In this document: piece by piece, positions 38,451 to 44,730 of the stretch
Numbering within the stretch: position 1 is the stretch's first letter
How the letters are laid out: each line of letters begins with the position of its first letter
From: Flavobacterium limi
GTDB lineage: Bacteria > Bacteroidota > Bacteroidia > Flavobacteriales > Flavobacteriaceae
NCBI RefSeq assembly: GCF_010645075.1
Contig: NZ_JAADZV010000009.1
Location: forward strand, 203,049-267,048
Reading direction: 5' to 3'
DNA: 64,000 bases
Program-made: the position numbers and the translations under genes
The notes under the pieces: model-generated
The model's database searches: none
Told to the model about the DNA's origin: nothing
What the model saw: only the letters and a program-made list of their open reading frames with translations

Positions 38451-38909
38451 ATGAATGACAATTTTGTAAATGAATACTTTGGTATAGGCATCCAGAATGG
38501 CAAAACTCCTGAAAATTTAGGTGTTTTGTGGCGATCGGCTCAGAATTTAGGAGCTACTTTTATATTTACAATAGGCAACCGATATGCCAAACAAGCCTGT
38601 GATACCCATGATGCAGTTAAGGCAATTCCGTATTTTCACTATGATACTTTTGAAGCTTTTTTCGAAAATCTGCCTAAAGGAGCGCGACTGGTGGGTGTTG
38701 AATTAAATGAAAAAGCTTCCGATTTAGAAACCTTTGAGCATCCAAGACGCTGTGTCTATTTATTAGGGGCAGAAGATCATGGCTTACCTAAAAAGGCAAT
38801 GGAAAAATGCCATCATTTAGTAAAATTCAAATCCGAAAAAAGCTTAAACGTCGCCGTAGCTGGAACAATTGTTATGTATGACAGGAATCTGGCTAAGCCT
38901 AGATCATAA
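38451..38909 (+). CDS. SpoU/TrmH-family RNA methyltransferase
   Basis: This 152-residue protein should transfer a methyl group from S-adenosylmethionine to a ribose 2'-OH of an RNA. The SPOUT motifs are visible: motif 1 (NLGVLWRSAQNLGA), motif 2 (YLLGAEDHGLPKKAMEKCH) and motif 3 (SLNVAVAGTIVMYDR). The short length, without an N-terminal RNA-binding domain, resembles TrmL/TrmH-type small methyltransferases. The target RNA cannot be read from the sequence. The start is the ATG 38451, since the longer reading would cover the promoter. Confidence 0.9.
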   Translation: MNDNFVNEYFGIGIQNGKTPENLGVLWRSAQNLGATFIFTIGNRYAKQACDTHDAVKAIPYFHYDTFEAFFENLPKGARLVGVELNEKASDLETFEHPRRCVYLLGAEDHGLPKKAMEKCHHLVKFKSEKSLNVAVAGTIVMYDRNLAKPRS

Positions 38910-38926
38910 ATCCAATCATTATTTCA

Positions 38927-39021
38927 ACTCTTTAAGCGATGCATTACCAAGATTTTTTGACACTTTTCAGAATTGTGATACGATTTTAAAATACGCAAAG
39001 TTTGAAGAAGACTATTCGTAG
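38927..39021 (+). pseudogene. Decayed coding remnant, copy A
   Basis: The plus strand reads as a protein-like segment (NSLSDALPRFFDTFQN, then CDTILKYAKFEEDYS) ending in TAG. In the same frame after the stop it continues as RELSAKEEQVLISFEKIL up to about 39105. There is no start codon or upstream part. A diverged copy lies at 40867-40986. It is probably the tail of a lost gene, and the family is not recognised. Confidence 0.35.
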
Positions 39022-39154
39022 AGAGAATTGTCTGCTAAAGAAGAACAAGTATTAATAAGCTTTGAAAAAATTTTAAGTTTCAAAATAGGAGATAAATGTT
39101 TTTAAAAATTTAGTATTACTCAAACGAATATTAGTTGTGTTCTTAAAAACCAAT

Positions 39155-40048
39155 TTAATAAGGTGCTAAATTAGCTTTTTTCATCTTTTCTATAAAAAGG
39201 TTGATTTCTTTCAGGTTATTGTTCTTCAGCTTAAATGAATAAAATAATTTTTGCTCTATTATTTCAGAAGACTTAATAGGTGTTTTAATTAATTTTTTGT
39301 CTAATCCTTCATCACATAAATGTTTAGGAACTATACCAAACCCACTATTATTTTTTAAAGTTTCTATTATGTCCAGATAAGAGGGTAAAATATATCTTGG
39401 AACTATTCTGGGATTAGTATTAAATCTGGAATCCCAGAACTTTTTTATATCATTTTGGTTATTGTCATAGGTAAACCAGGTTTGCTTTTGTAACCATGCG
39501 ATGAATTGGGTATCATTTTTTTCAATATTCTCTGGAATAACAATAGAATTGGAGCAAATTAATTCTAACTCTTCAGTCTTTAAGTACGTGAATTGATGGT
39601 CGTAAGTATCGTGTTTTTTTATTCCGGCCAATAATTGAATTTTTTCCGTTTCAAGAGCTTCAATCAATTCTTTTTCAGTTCCAAATTGGGTCACTATATA
39701 CATGTCAAAAGTATAAATGTGATGTATTAATTCTTTCCTAAAAAAGTCTGAGGTACAACCAATTGTTATTGCAGATCGTTGTTTTTTTGTTCTTTGACCT
39801 GAATAATATTCTACTTTTTCTAATTCACTTAATGGATTATTAATTTGTGAATATAAAAATTTCCCATATTCGGTAGGTGCTAATTTCCTGGTAGTTCTTT
39901 CAAATAATTTTTTCCCTATATGGCTTTCCAGGGCAGATAAATGTTTACTAACTCCGGGTTGGGTCATATTTAATTTCTGTGAAGCTTCTGTTATATTTTT
40001 ACATTCATATATAGCGCTGAAAGTTCTCAGCCATTCCAAATTAATCAT
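39155..40048 (-). CDS. LysR-family transcriptional regulator
   Basis: This 297-residue regulator has an N-terminal winged HTH (about 3-60; LRTFSAIYECKNITEASQKL in part, then NMTQPGVSKHLSALE) and a substrate-binding effector domain (about 90-290). It is divergent from a flavin-dependent reductase gene 112 bp away, the usual arrangement for a LysR regulator and its target. The frame continues 15 codons upstream to a TTG with no sequence like a LysR N terminus, so ATG 40048 is chosen. A minus-strand -7 element (TATTTTTG) at 40072-40079 supports this start. Confidence 0.92.
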   Translation of the reverse strand: MINLEWLRTFSAIYECKNITEASQKLNMTQPGVSKHLSALESHIGKKLFERTTRKLAPTEYGKFLYSQINNPLSELEKVEYYSGQRTKKQRSAITIGCTSDFFRKELIHHIYTFDMYIVTQFGTEKELIEALETEKIQLLAGIKKHDTYDHQFTYLKTEELELICSNSIVIPENIEKNDTQFIAWLQKQTWFTYDNNQNDIKKFWDSRFNTNPRIVPRYILPSYLDIIETLKNNSGFGIVPKHLCDEGLDKKLIKTPIKSSEIIEQKLFYSFKLKNNNLKEINLFIEKMKKANLAPY

Positions 40049-40071
40049 AACATATATTATAAATAGGTAAA

Positions 40072-40079
40072 CAAAAATA
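40072..40079 (-). promoter_or_regulatory. -7 promoter element of the LysR gene
   Basis: Minus-strand TATTTTTG fits TAnnTTTG and lies about 24 bp before the ATG at 40048. The divergent reductase gene has TATATTTG at 40105-40112. The two promoters are therefore almost back to back, as expected for LysR control. Confidence 0.5.
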
Positions 40080-40104
40080 ATTAAAATTATCAATGTGTTG
40101 ATTC

Positions 40105-40112
40105 TATATTTG
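40105..40112 (+). promoter_or_regulatory. -7 promoter element of the flavin reductase gene
   Basis: TATATTTG fits TAnnTTTG exactly and would give a leader of about 44 nt before ATG 40161. A TTG at the normal -33 distance is not evident, consistent with dependence on an activator such as the adjacent LysR protein. Confidence 0.55.
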
Positions 40113-40160
40113 TAAAAAAATCACAAATGCATTAGTAATAACCTATTTAAAAAAAATAAA

Positions 40161-40781
40161 ATGACAAAAACATTAGTAATAAACTATTCACCCAGAAAAG
40201 GCTCTTACACCCAAATTTTATTTGATGCGTTTGTGGAACTGGCAAAAGGAAAAACAGAAATAAAACATTTAGATTTAACTGAAACTCCACCAGACTTATT
40301 ATTAGAGAAAAATTTGAATTTAATAATGGAATGGAATATGGGTAAAAGAGACTTTTCAGAAACAGAACTCTTAACGCTCTCTAATCATCATAAACTTATA
40401 GATGAACTTCTTGCAGTTGATAATATTGTATTGGCTTTTCCTATTTACAATTTTACAATGCCTGCAACAGTAAAGGCCTGGATAGATGCTATTGTCGTTA
40501 GTGATAAGACATTTTCTTTTAGCCCTGAAACAGGCTTTAGCGGTCTTTGTAAAGATAAAAAAGCTTTATCAATAGTAGTTAGCGGATTCGATTATAATAA
40601 TTCCGACAATATTAAGGAATTTGCTTCATCTACCATAAAACAAAATTTTGATTTTATGGGTATCTCTTCAGAACAGATTTCAGCTTTTGGGGTTGACCAA
40701 AACAGAGACCAATTAGATTCAATTCTTGAAAATGCGAAATTGGAAATAAAAACTTTGATCGATAGATGGTTTCCCAATTAA
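40161..40781 (+). CDS. FMN-dependent NAD(P)H oxidoreductase (flavodoxin-like fold)
   Basis: This 206-residue protein has the flavodoxin-like fold of NAD(P)H:quinone reductases and azoreductases. The FMN phosphate loop is INYSPRKGSYTQ (about 7-18), and the middle shows the FMN-binding region LAFPIYNFTMPATVKAWID. It likely reduces quinones, azo or nitro compounds with NAD(P)H, perhaps as a protective enzyme. It is divergent from a LysR regulator that probably controls it. A CATTAGTAATAA direct repeat links the leader with the first codons. Confidence 0.85.
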   Translation: MTKTLVINYSPRKGSYTQILFDAFVELAKGKTEIKHLDLTETPPDLLLEKNLNLIMEWNMGKRDFSETELLTLSNHHKLIDELLAVDNIVLAFPIYNFTMPATVKAWIDAIVVSDKTFSFSPETGFSGLCKDKKALSIVVSGFDYNNSDNIKEFASSTIKQNFDFMGISSEQISAFGVDQNRDQLDSILENAKLEIKTLIDRWFPN

Positions 40782-40866
40782 TACAATCTTAAAAATACAA
40801 TTTTTGAGATTGCTGTGAAGTATTTTCCTTTGTGCAACAGTTGCTAATATTTTAGTTTTTTCTATA

Positions 40867-40986
40867 ACTCTTTAAACGTATAGCTTACGAAGATATCTCC
40901 GTTAAAAGTCGGGAGACTTTTGATGCTTTTAAGGATTTAAATATCATTTTAAAATTACGCAAAGTCCGAAAAAAGACTTTGCGTAG
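40867..40986 (+). pseudogene. Decayed coding remnant, copy B
   Basis: This segment shares with copy A (38927-39021) the opening ACTCTTTAA, an AAGAT block, and the closing ATTTTAAAAT, CGCAAAGT, GACT and CGTAG blocks. In one frame it reads SRETFDAFKDLNIILKLRKV, comparable to copy A FFDTFQNCDTILKYAKF. It has no start. It lies after the flavin reductase gene and appears to be a relic of the same lost gene or element. Confidence 0.3.
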
Positions 40987-41031
40987 CGGGGAATATGTAA
41001 AAATAAAAACTAGCAATCGCTACAAACTGCT

Positions 41032-41052
41032 GTTACCAGCAGTTATTGAAAA
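41032..41052. repeat. Inverted repeat, left end of orphan-gene unit 1
   Basis: GTTACCAGC starts a 21-bp arm that recurs inverted at 41698-41718 with two mismatches. The arm ends 1 bp before the stop codon of the orphan gene, so the repeat pair frames the gene closely. Confidence 0.6.
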
Positions 41053-41053
41053 T

Positions 41054-41692
41054 CTAAATGTTCTCAGGAACAAATATGATTTCTTTATCTTCATGCCATT
41101 CGTCAATTCCTTTGAAATGATTGAGTGCAATGATAAGACTTAAGTTCTCATTCAATCTTATTTGTTGGGCAACTATTAAATGTCCTTCTAATATACTTGG
41201 GGGAAGTGAAAATGTTCCTATTGGACTTATGAAAAGCTCTATATAAAGACGAGTTGTTGCAACATCATTTGCGGTATCAATTATAAAAGGTTTTGACCCT
41301 CCTGAATCTAATTTTTTATTATATAATTCATAGTTCAATACTGGTTTTGTTATAATTGCAAAAAACCGAGTTAATTCTGTGATCTCATCTTTTAGTTTCC
41401 ATGTAGAATGATCTTCGTAGATAGGAGATTCATTCGGCGCTAGCTTTTTAAGGTGAACTTTTCCGCTTTCATGATATGAATATTTTGCTTCAGTTTTTTT
41501 CGCAAACTCTAAAGTTTCTGGGATTGATATTTGGCCTTCATTAGGTGTCGAAAATGTGACAGAAGTATTTTCTACAGCAGTTTTTGAACCCGGACCCCAA
41601 TACAAATCTTTCTCTTTAAGCTCGAACCAATAAAATCTTCTATACTCTGATTCTCCAGTTTTAAACAAAATTCTAATTCTTGTTGCTTTCAT
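41054..41692 (-). CDS. Hypothetical protein in a cassette-like unit
   Basis: This 212-residue protein has no signal peptide or membrane segment and no motif I recognise. It is mixed in charge with several aromatic beta-strand-like segments (RRFYWFELKEKDLYWGPGSK) and looks like a soluble cytoplasmic protein. It is enclosed by a 21-bp inverted repeat whose arms end 1 bp after the stop and 5 bp before the start. A conserved-looking 130-bp segment precedes it. This layout resembles a single-gene mobile cassette. ATG 41692 is chosen over an upstream GTG that lies in the repeat segment. Confidence 0.75.
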   Translation of the reverse strand: MKATRIRILFKTGESEYRRFYWFELKEKDLYWGPGSKTAVENTSVTFSTPNEGQISIPETLEFAKKTEAKYSYHESGKVHLKKLAPNESPIYEDHSTWKLKDEITELTRFFAIITKPVLNYELYNKKLDSGGSKPFIIDTANDVATTRLYIELFISPIGTFSLPPSILEGHLIVAQQIRLNENLSLIIALNHFKGIDEWHEDKEIIFVPENI

Positions 41693-41697
41693 GATAG

Positions 41698-41850
41698 TTT
41701 TGAATAATTGCTGGTAACGTTCTGGTACCACAGCGGGTTTGGGACTAAATTAAGCCCTATCTTCGGATTTGCCAAAACTTCCAAATACAAACCAATTTTT
41801 CCATTAGCCAAATTCCCAAATTGCTTGTAGCATGTGTTGTAGGATGTTTT
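41698..41850 (-). repeat. Cassette-junction-like segment
   Basis: This non-coding stretch joins the two orphan genes. Read on the minus strand it starts with CCTACAACACATGCTAC (near 41845), continues through paired TTTGG and CCAAA blocks, and ends AACGTTACCAGCAATTATT next to the downstream gene. The left part carries the inverted-repeat arm of unit 1 (41698-41718), and the right part carries the GTTGTAGGAT arm (41836-41845) of unit 2. From memory, similar segments recur around lone genes in Flavobacteriia and look like recombination sites. I cannot verify this here. Confidence 0.5.
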
Positions 41851-41854
41851 TTTA

Positions 41855-42565
41855 TTAAGTTTCATTTTTTGTCATATGCTCCCAAACTTTTTGGTTAAAC
41901 CATCTTCTAGGATTTGTGAAAAAAGTTGGCTTCTTCGTTTTAATTATTCTTGGTTTATCTTCTAATAATTCTCCATCAAAATTTAATACATATTCGTTAG
42001 ATTCAAAATCGAAAAGCTTAATTTTATCTTCTTCAATATTCACCTCGCTTTTACCTTCTAAATTAACCCAAATATCTCGTCCACCATATTCCCATTTTAT
42101 GTTTCCATTTTTATCGATGCGAAAAATTCGATGTTCACCTCTCAATAATATATCATTTTCTAAATCATAAAATTCAAATAATTCTGTAGTATCAGGTCTT
42201 AAAATCCAATCAATTTCGATCTCGTTTAGATTTAACGACAAAATTGTAAAACCTAAACTCATAATTAAATTATTTTCATTTAGTTTTATCGATTGACTCT
42301 TATGATTCTCTGTTGATTTATGAAGATAGAATCCTCCATCTAAACCACTTATTTCAAGACTTTTATAAATTTCAGAATCCCGTTTTTGAATGTTGACAAA
42401 TAATGAATTTGATTTATATTTATTTTGTAATTCAATTACTTTTATAATTTCGGATTTTTTGTTTTCAGAGTTTGTTTTAGAATATGAAATCTCTACATTC
42501 CAAATTTCATTTGAAATGTTTAAATTTTGATTTTCAAAAAACTCTAATAATTCCGATGATTCCAT
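41855..42565 (-). CDS. Hypothetical protein in a second cassette-like unit
   Basis: This 236-residue protein has no signal peptide or membrane helix. The middle contains beta-propeller-like strands (RGEHRIFRIDKNGNIKWEYG, then RDIWVNLEG), but there are too few for a full propeller. I do not recognise the family. The gene is more AT-rich than the operons around it. It is bordered by GTTGTAGGAT (41836-41845) and its inverse ATCCTACAAC (42599-42608). ATG 42565 follows an A-rich stretch (AAGAAACAAA), as is usual for Bacteroidetes starts. An earlier TTG lies against the repeat. Confidence 0.72.
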   Translation of the reverse strand: MESSELLEFFENQNLNISNEIWNVEISYSKTNSENKKSEIIKVIELQNKYKSNSLFVNIQKRDSEIYKSLEISGLDGGFYLHKSTENHKSQSIKLNENNLIMSLGFTILSLNLNEIEIDWILRPDTTELFEFYDLENDILLRGEHRIFRIDKNGNIKWEYGGRDIWVNLEGKSEVNIEEDKIKLFDFESNEYVLNFDGELLEDKPRIIKTKKPTFFTNPRRWFNQKVWEHMTKNET

Positions 42566-42598
42566 TTTGTTTCTTTTTAACTTTCTGTTCTTCAAAAT

Positions 42599-42608
42599 AT
42601 CCTACAAC
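42599..42608. repeat. Inverted repeat, right end of orphan-gene unit 2
   Basis: ATCCTACAAC is the exact inverse of GTTGTAGGAT at 41836-41845. The match continues for about 15 bp with one mismatch. Just beyond it, TATGTCTGACAA occurs twice (near 42616 and 42659) as a direct repeat. Confidence 0.5.
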
Positions 42609-42770
42609 TTATATATATGTCTGACAATATCCGACTTATACACCTTAAATTAGATAGTTATGTCTGACAAATATCAGCCTTAGTAAGTTTTCAAATATAT
42701 TTATTATTTCTTACAAATTATCAAAAGGCTTTTTTATTTGTTTGATGTTAAATACTACACTCTTCTTCTT

Positions 42771-42880
42771 ATGAAAACCGCTGCCCTAGCCCAGATGGAA
42801 GCGGTATCTCCCGCTTTAGAAAAACAAGGCTTTTTTGCCGTAGTTTTTGTTAGCGGGAATATAGCGGACAGCTGGAACAA
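42771..42880 (+). ncRNA. Structured intergenic element of flavobacterial type
   Basis: The plus strand contains nested pairing: CCGCT (42778-42782) with AGCGG (42800-42804), and TCCCGCT (42809-42815) with AGCGGGA (42852-42858). An inner hairpin ACAAGGC/GCC...TTTTTGT and a further AGCGG (42863-42867) follow. The core blocks GCCCTAGCCCAGATGGAAG and GCGGACAGCTGGAACAAGC resemble, from memory, an intergenic element repeated in many Flavobacterium genomes. Its function is unknown to me. Open frames through it on both strands look non-coding. Confidence 0.45.
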
Positions 42881-42901
42881 GCTCCTCATTAAAAAACAAA
42901 A

Positions 42902-42923
42902 GCCTGTCTCTTTCGAAACAGGC
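42902..42923 (-). terminator. Terminator of the third SusCD operon
   Basis: GCCTGT and ACAGGC pair, with TTTCGAAA in the loop. On the minus strand the hairpin is followed by TTTTGTTTTTT. It lies 33 bp beyond the susD stop. Confidence 0.8.
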
Positions 42924-42955
42924 ATTTTGTAAAAAAAACAAACTAACACACTGAC

Positions 42956-44725
42956 TTATTTATATCCTTCGTTTTGGTCTAAATCTTTTGCATCTATAAC
43001 CGTTTGCGGAATCGGGAAAAATCTTCTGTACGGTTCTGTAACCGGTTTTGCAGTTCCGGCCAAGTCAAACTTTCCGAAACGCATACTTTGTGGTCTTCTT
43101 TGCAGTTCCCAGTACAATTCGAAACCTAATTCTTTATACAATTGCGCTGCGTCTAAAGTGGTAAGTACTTTTCCGGGAGCATTAGCGAATAAGGATTCCC
43201 TGTGTCTGCTGGTTCGCAATTTATTTAAATCGATCATCGCTAAACCTGTGCTTCCTTTTCTGAAATAAGCCTCGGCTCTCATGGCATAAATTCCTCCTAA
43301 ACGGAATAACGGAATATCAACATTACTGTTACCGTTTCCTCCTTCAGGATCAAATTCATATTTAAAAATTCGGGCTCCCTGATTGATTTCGTTTTGGGCA
43401 AAAACAGATTCAAGCGGTTTTGTAAAAGTTAATGATGGTGTAAAATCCATTCTTGTAGCGGCACTTTTTTCCATATACAAAGGCGAAACTTTGATACGGT
43501 TTCCTGTCATTTCAAGAGAAGCCGAAGTCAATAATTTTGGACCATACTGAGGACCTGCCTGGATTCCTCTGTTGAAGTGGAACCATGGAGTTGGAGGAGT
43601 GCTGTTAGGCACAAAATCTGTTGCAGGTACACTTACATCTGTACCGTCATTCATAAACCATGTTCCATCTGCATATTGGTAATGCTGGTGAAATCTCGGA
43701 TCATCATGATTCCCATCCCAGGTAGCATAAAATTCCGGAGTGGTACAAGCGGCATTGGTCCCTCTATTCAGGGCAGATGCTCTCTGGTTACGCTCTACAC
43801 ATACATATGCAAAACTGTTTGAGCCGTTGCGAATACCATCTATTTTTTGAGAAATGGCAAAAATCAGCTCTTTACCATTGTTATTATCTCTTGCAAAGTT
43901 TTTAAAATAATCACTTTCTAAAGAAAATTTTCCAGAATCAATCAACAATGAAGTATAATAAATAACACGATCCATATCGGTTCCTGAACCTGAAACAGCT
44001 GCTTCATTAAAATTGAAGTTTGAAGTGGCATTGTAACGGTCTTTAAAAACCGCACGGTTTAAATACATCGTACTTAAAAAAGCGTAGGCAGCCTGTTTTG
44101 TAAATCTTCCGTGGTGTGTACGTTCTGTACCAAAATCAGCTAAATCCGGTATTAAAGCTTCTACTTCGGTAATTAATTTATCAATCTGCGTATCCGCTTT
44201 AAAAACCTGCAAAGGTGCTTTCAGAATCATCGGATCTTTGTATGGTGCCTGTCCGTACAAATCTAAGGTGTGATAGGTGTAAAATGCTAAAAGTGCTTTG
44301 GCTTCGGCTAAAAATATCGTTTTTTCAGGAATCGTACTTTCTTCAATAGCTTTAATTGCAGTAAGAGAACGTGTAATTCCGTTGGTCAGTAAATTCCAGT
44401 TATCCACAACAATGGCATTGTTGGAAGTCCAGGTGAATTCATGCATATCTCTCCATTTTCCACCGTCTCCCCAGTCACTTCCGCGGGTTGGCAAAATCGC
44501 TTCGTCTGTCGTGTATTCCTGTAGTGAAAAAACACCTCCATGATCTGTAAATGTTCTGTCACCTAATCTGTCATAAGCCGCAGCTAGTGCTCCTGCTGGA
44601 TCTGATGCCTCGCCTCCTAATACTTCATCCAATACCACCTCATCCAAATCGGTACAGCTGGTAAAGAGAAAAATAAAAGAGAAAAGTGTTATAATTTTTA
44701 AACTGAATATCGTTTTTGTCTTCAT
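42956..44725 (-). CDS. SusD/RagB family outer-membrane lipoprotein
   Basis: This 589-residue surface lipoprotein has a lipobox (FTSC) with the lipidated residue at Cys24. The SusD-like N-terminal domain and the C-terminal RagB domain (GGIYAMRAEAYFRKGSTGLA, then LGFELYWELQRRPQSMRFGKF) are clear. The closing region FFPIPQTVIDAKDLDQNEGYK is typical, though it is split here only for reading. It is 5 bp downstream of its SusC partner and ends the operon. It probably captures a phosphate-containing ligand, judged only from the enzymes encoded nearby. Confidence 0.92.
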   Translation of the reverse strand: MKTKTIFSLKIITLFSFIFLFTSCTDLDEVVLDEVLGGEASDPAGALAAAYDRLGDRTFTDHGGVFSLQEYTTDEAILPTRGSDWGDGGKWRDMHEFTWTSNNAIVVDNWNLLTNGITRSLTAIKAIEESTIPEKTIFLAEAKALLAFYTYHTLDLYGQAPYKDPMILKAPLQVFKADTQIDKLITEVEALIPDLADFGTERTHHGRFTKQAAYAFLSTMYLNRAVFKDRYNATSNFNFNEAAVSGSGTDMDRVIYYTSLLIDSGKFSLESDYFKNFARDNNNGKELIFAISQKIDGIRNGSNSFAYVCVERNQRASALNRGTNAACTTPEFYATWDGNHDDPRFHQHYQYADGTWFMNDGTDVSVPATDFVPNSTPPTPWFHFNRGIQAGPQYGPKLLTSASLEMTGNRIKVSPLYMEKSAATRMDFTPSLTFTKPLESVFAQNEINQGARIFKYEFDPEGGNGNSNVDIPLFRLGGIYAMRAEAYFRKGSTGLAMIDLNKLRTSRHRESLFANAPGKVLTTLDAAQLYKELGFELYWELQRRPQSMRFGKFDLAGTAKPVTEPYRRFFPIPQTVIDAKDLDQNEGYK

Positions 44726-44730
44726 GATGA

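Noticed and set aside
42738..42949. Overlapping 64-codon open frames on both strands near the third SusCD operon
   Set aside because: Both cover the structured intergenic element and the terminator. Their translations mirror the stems rather than a protein.
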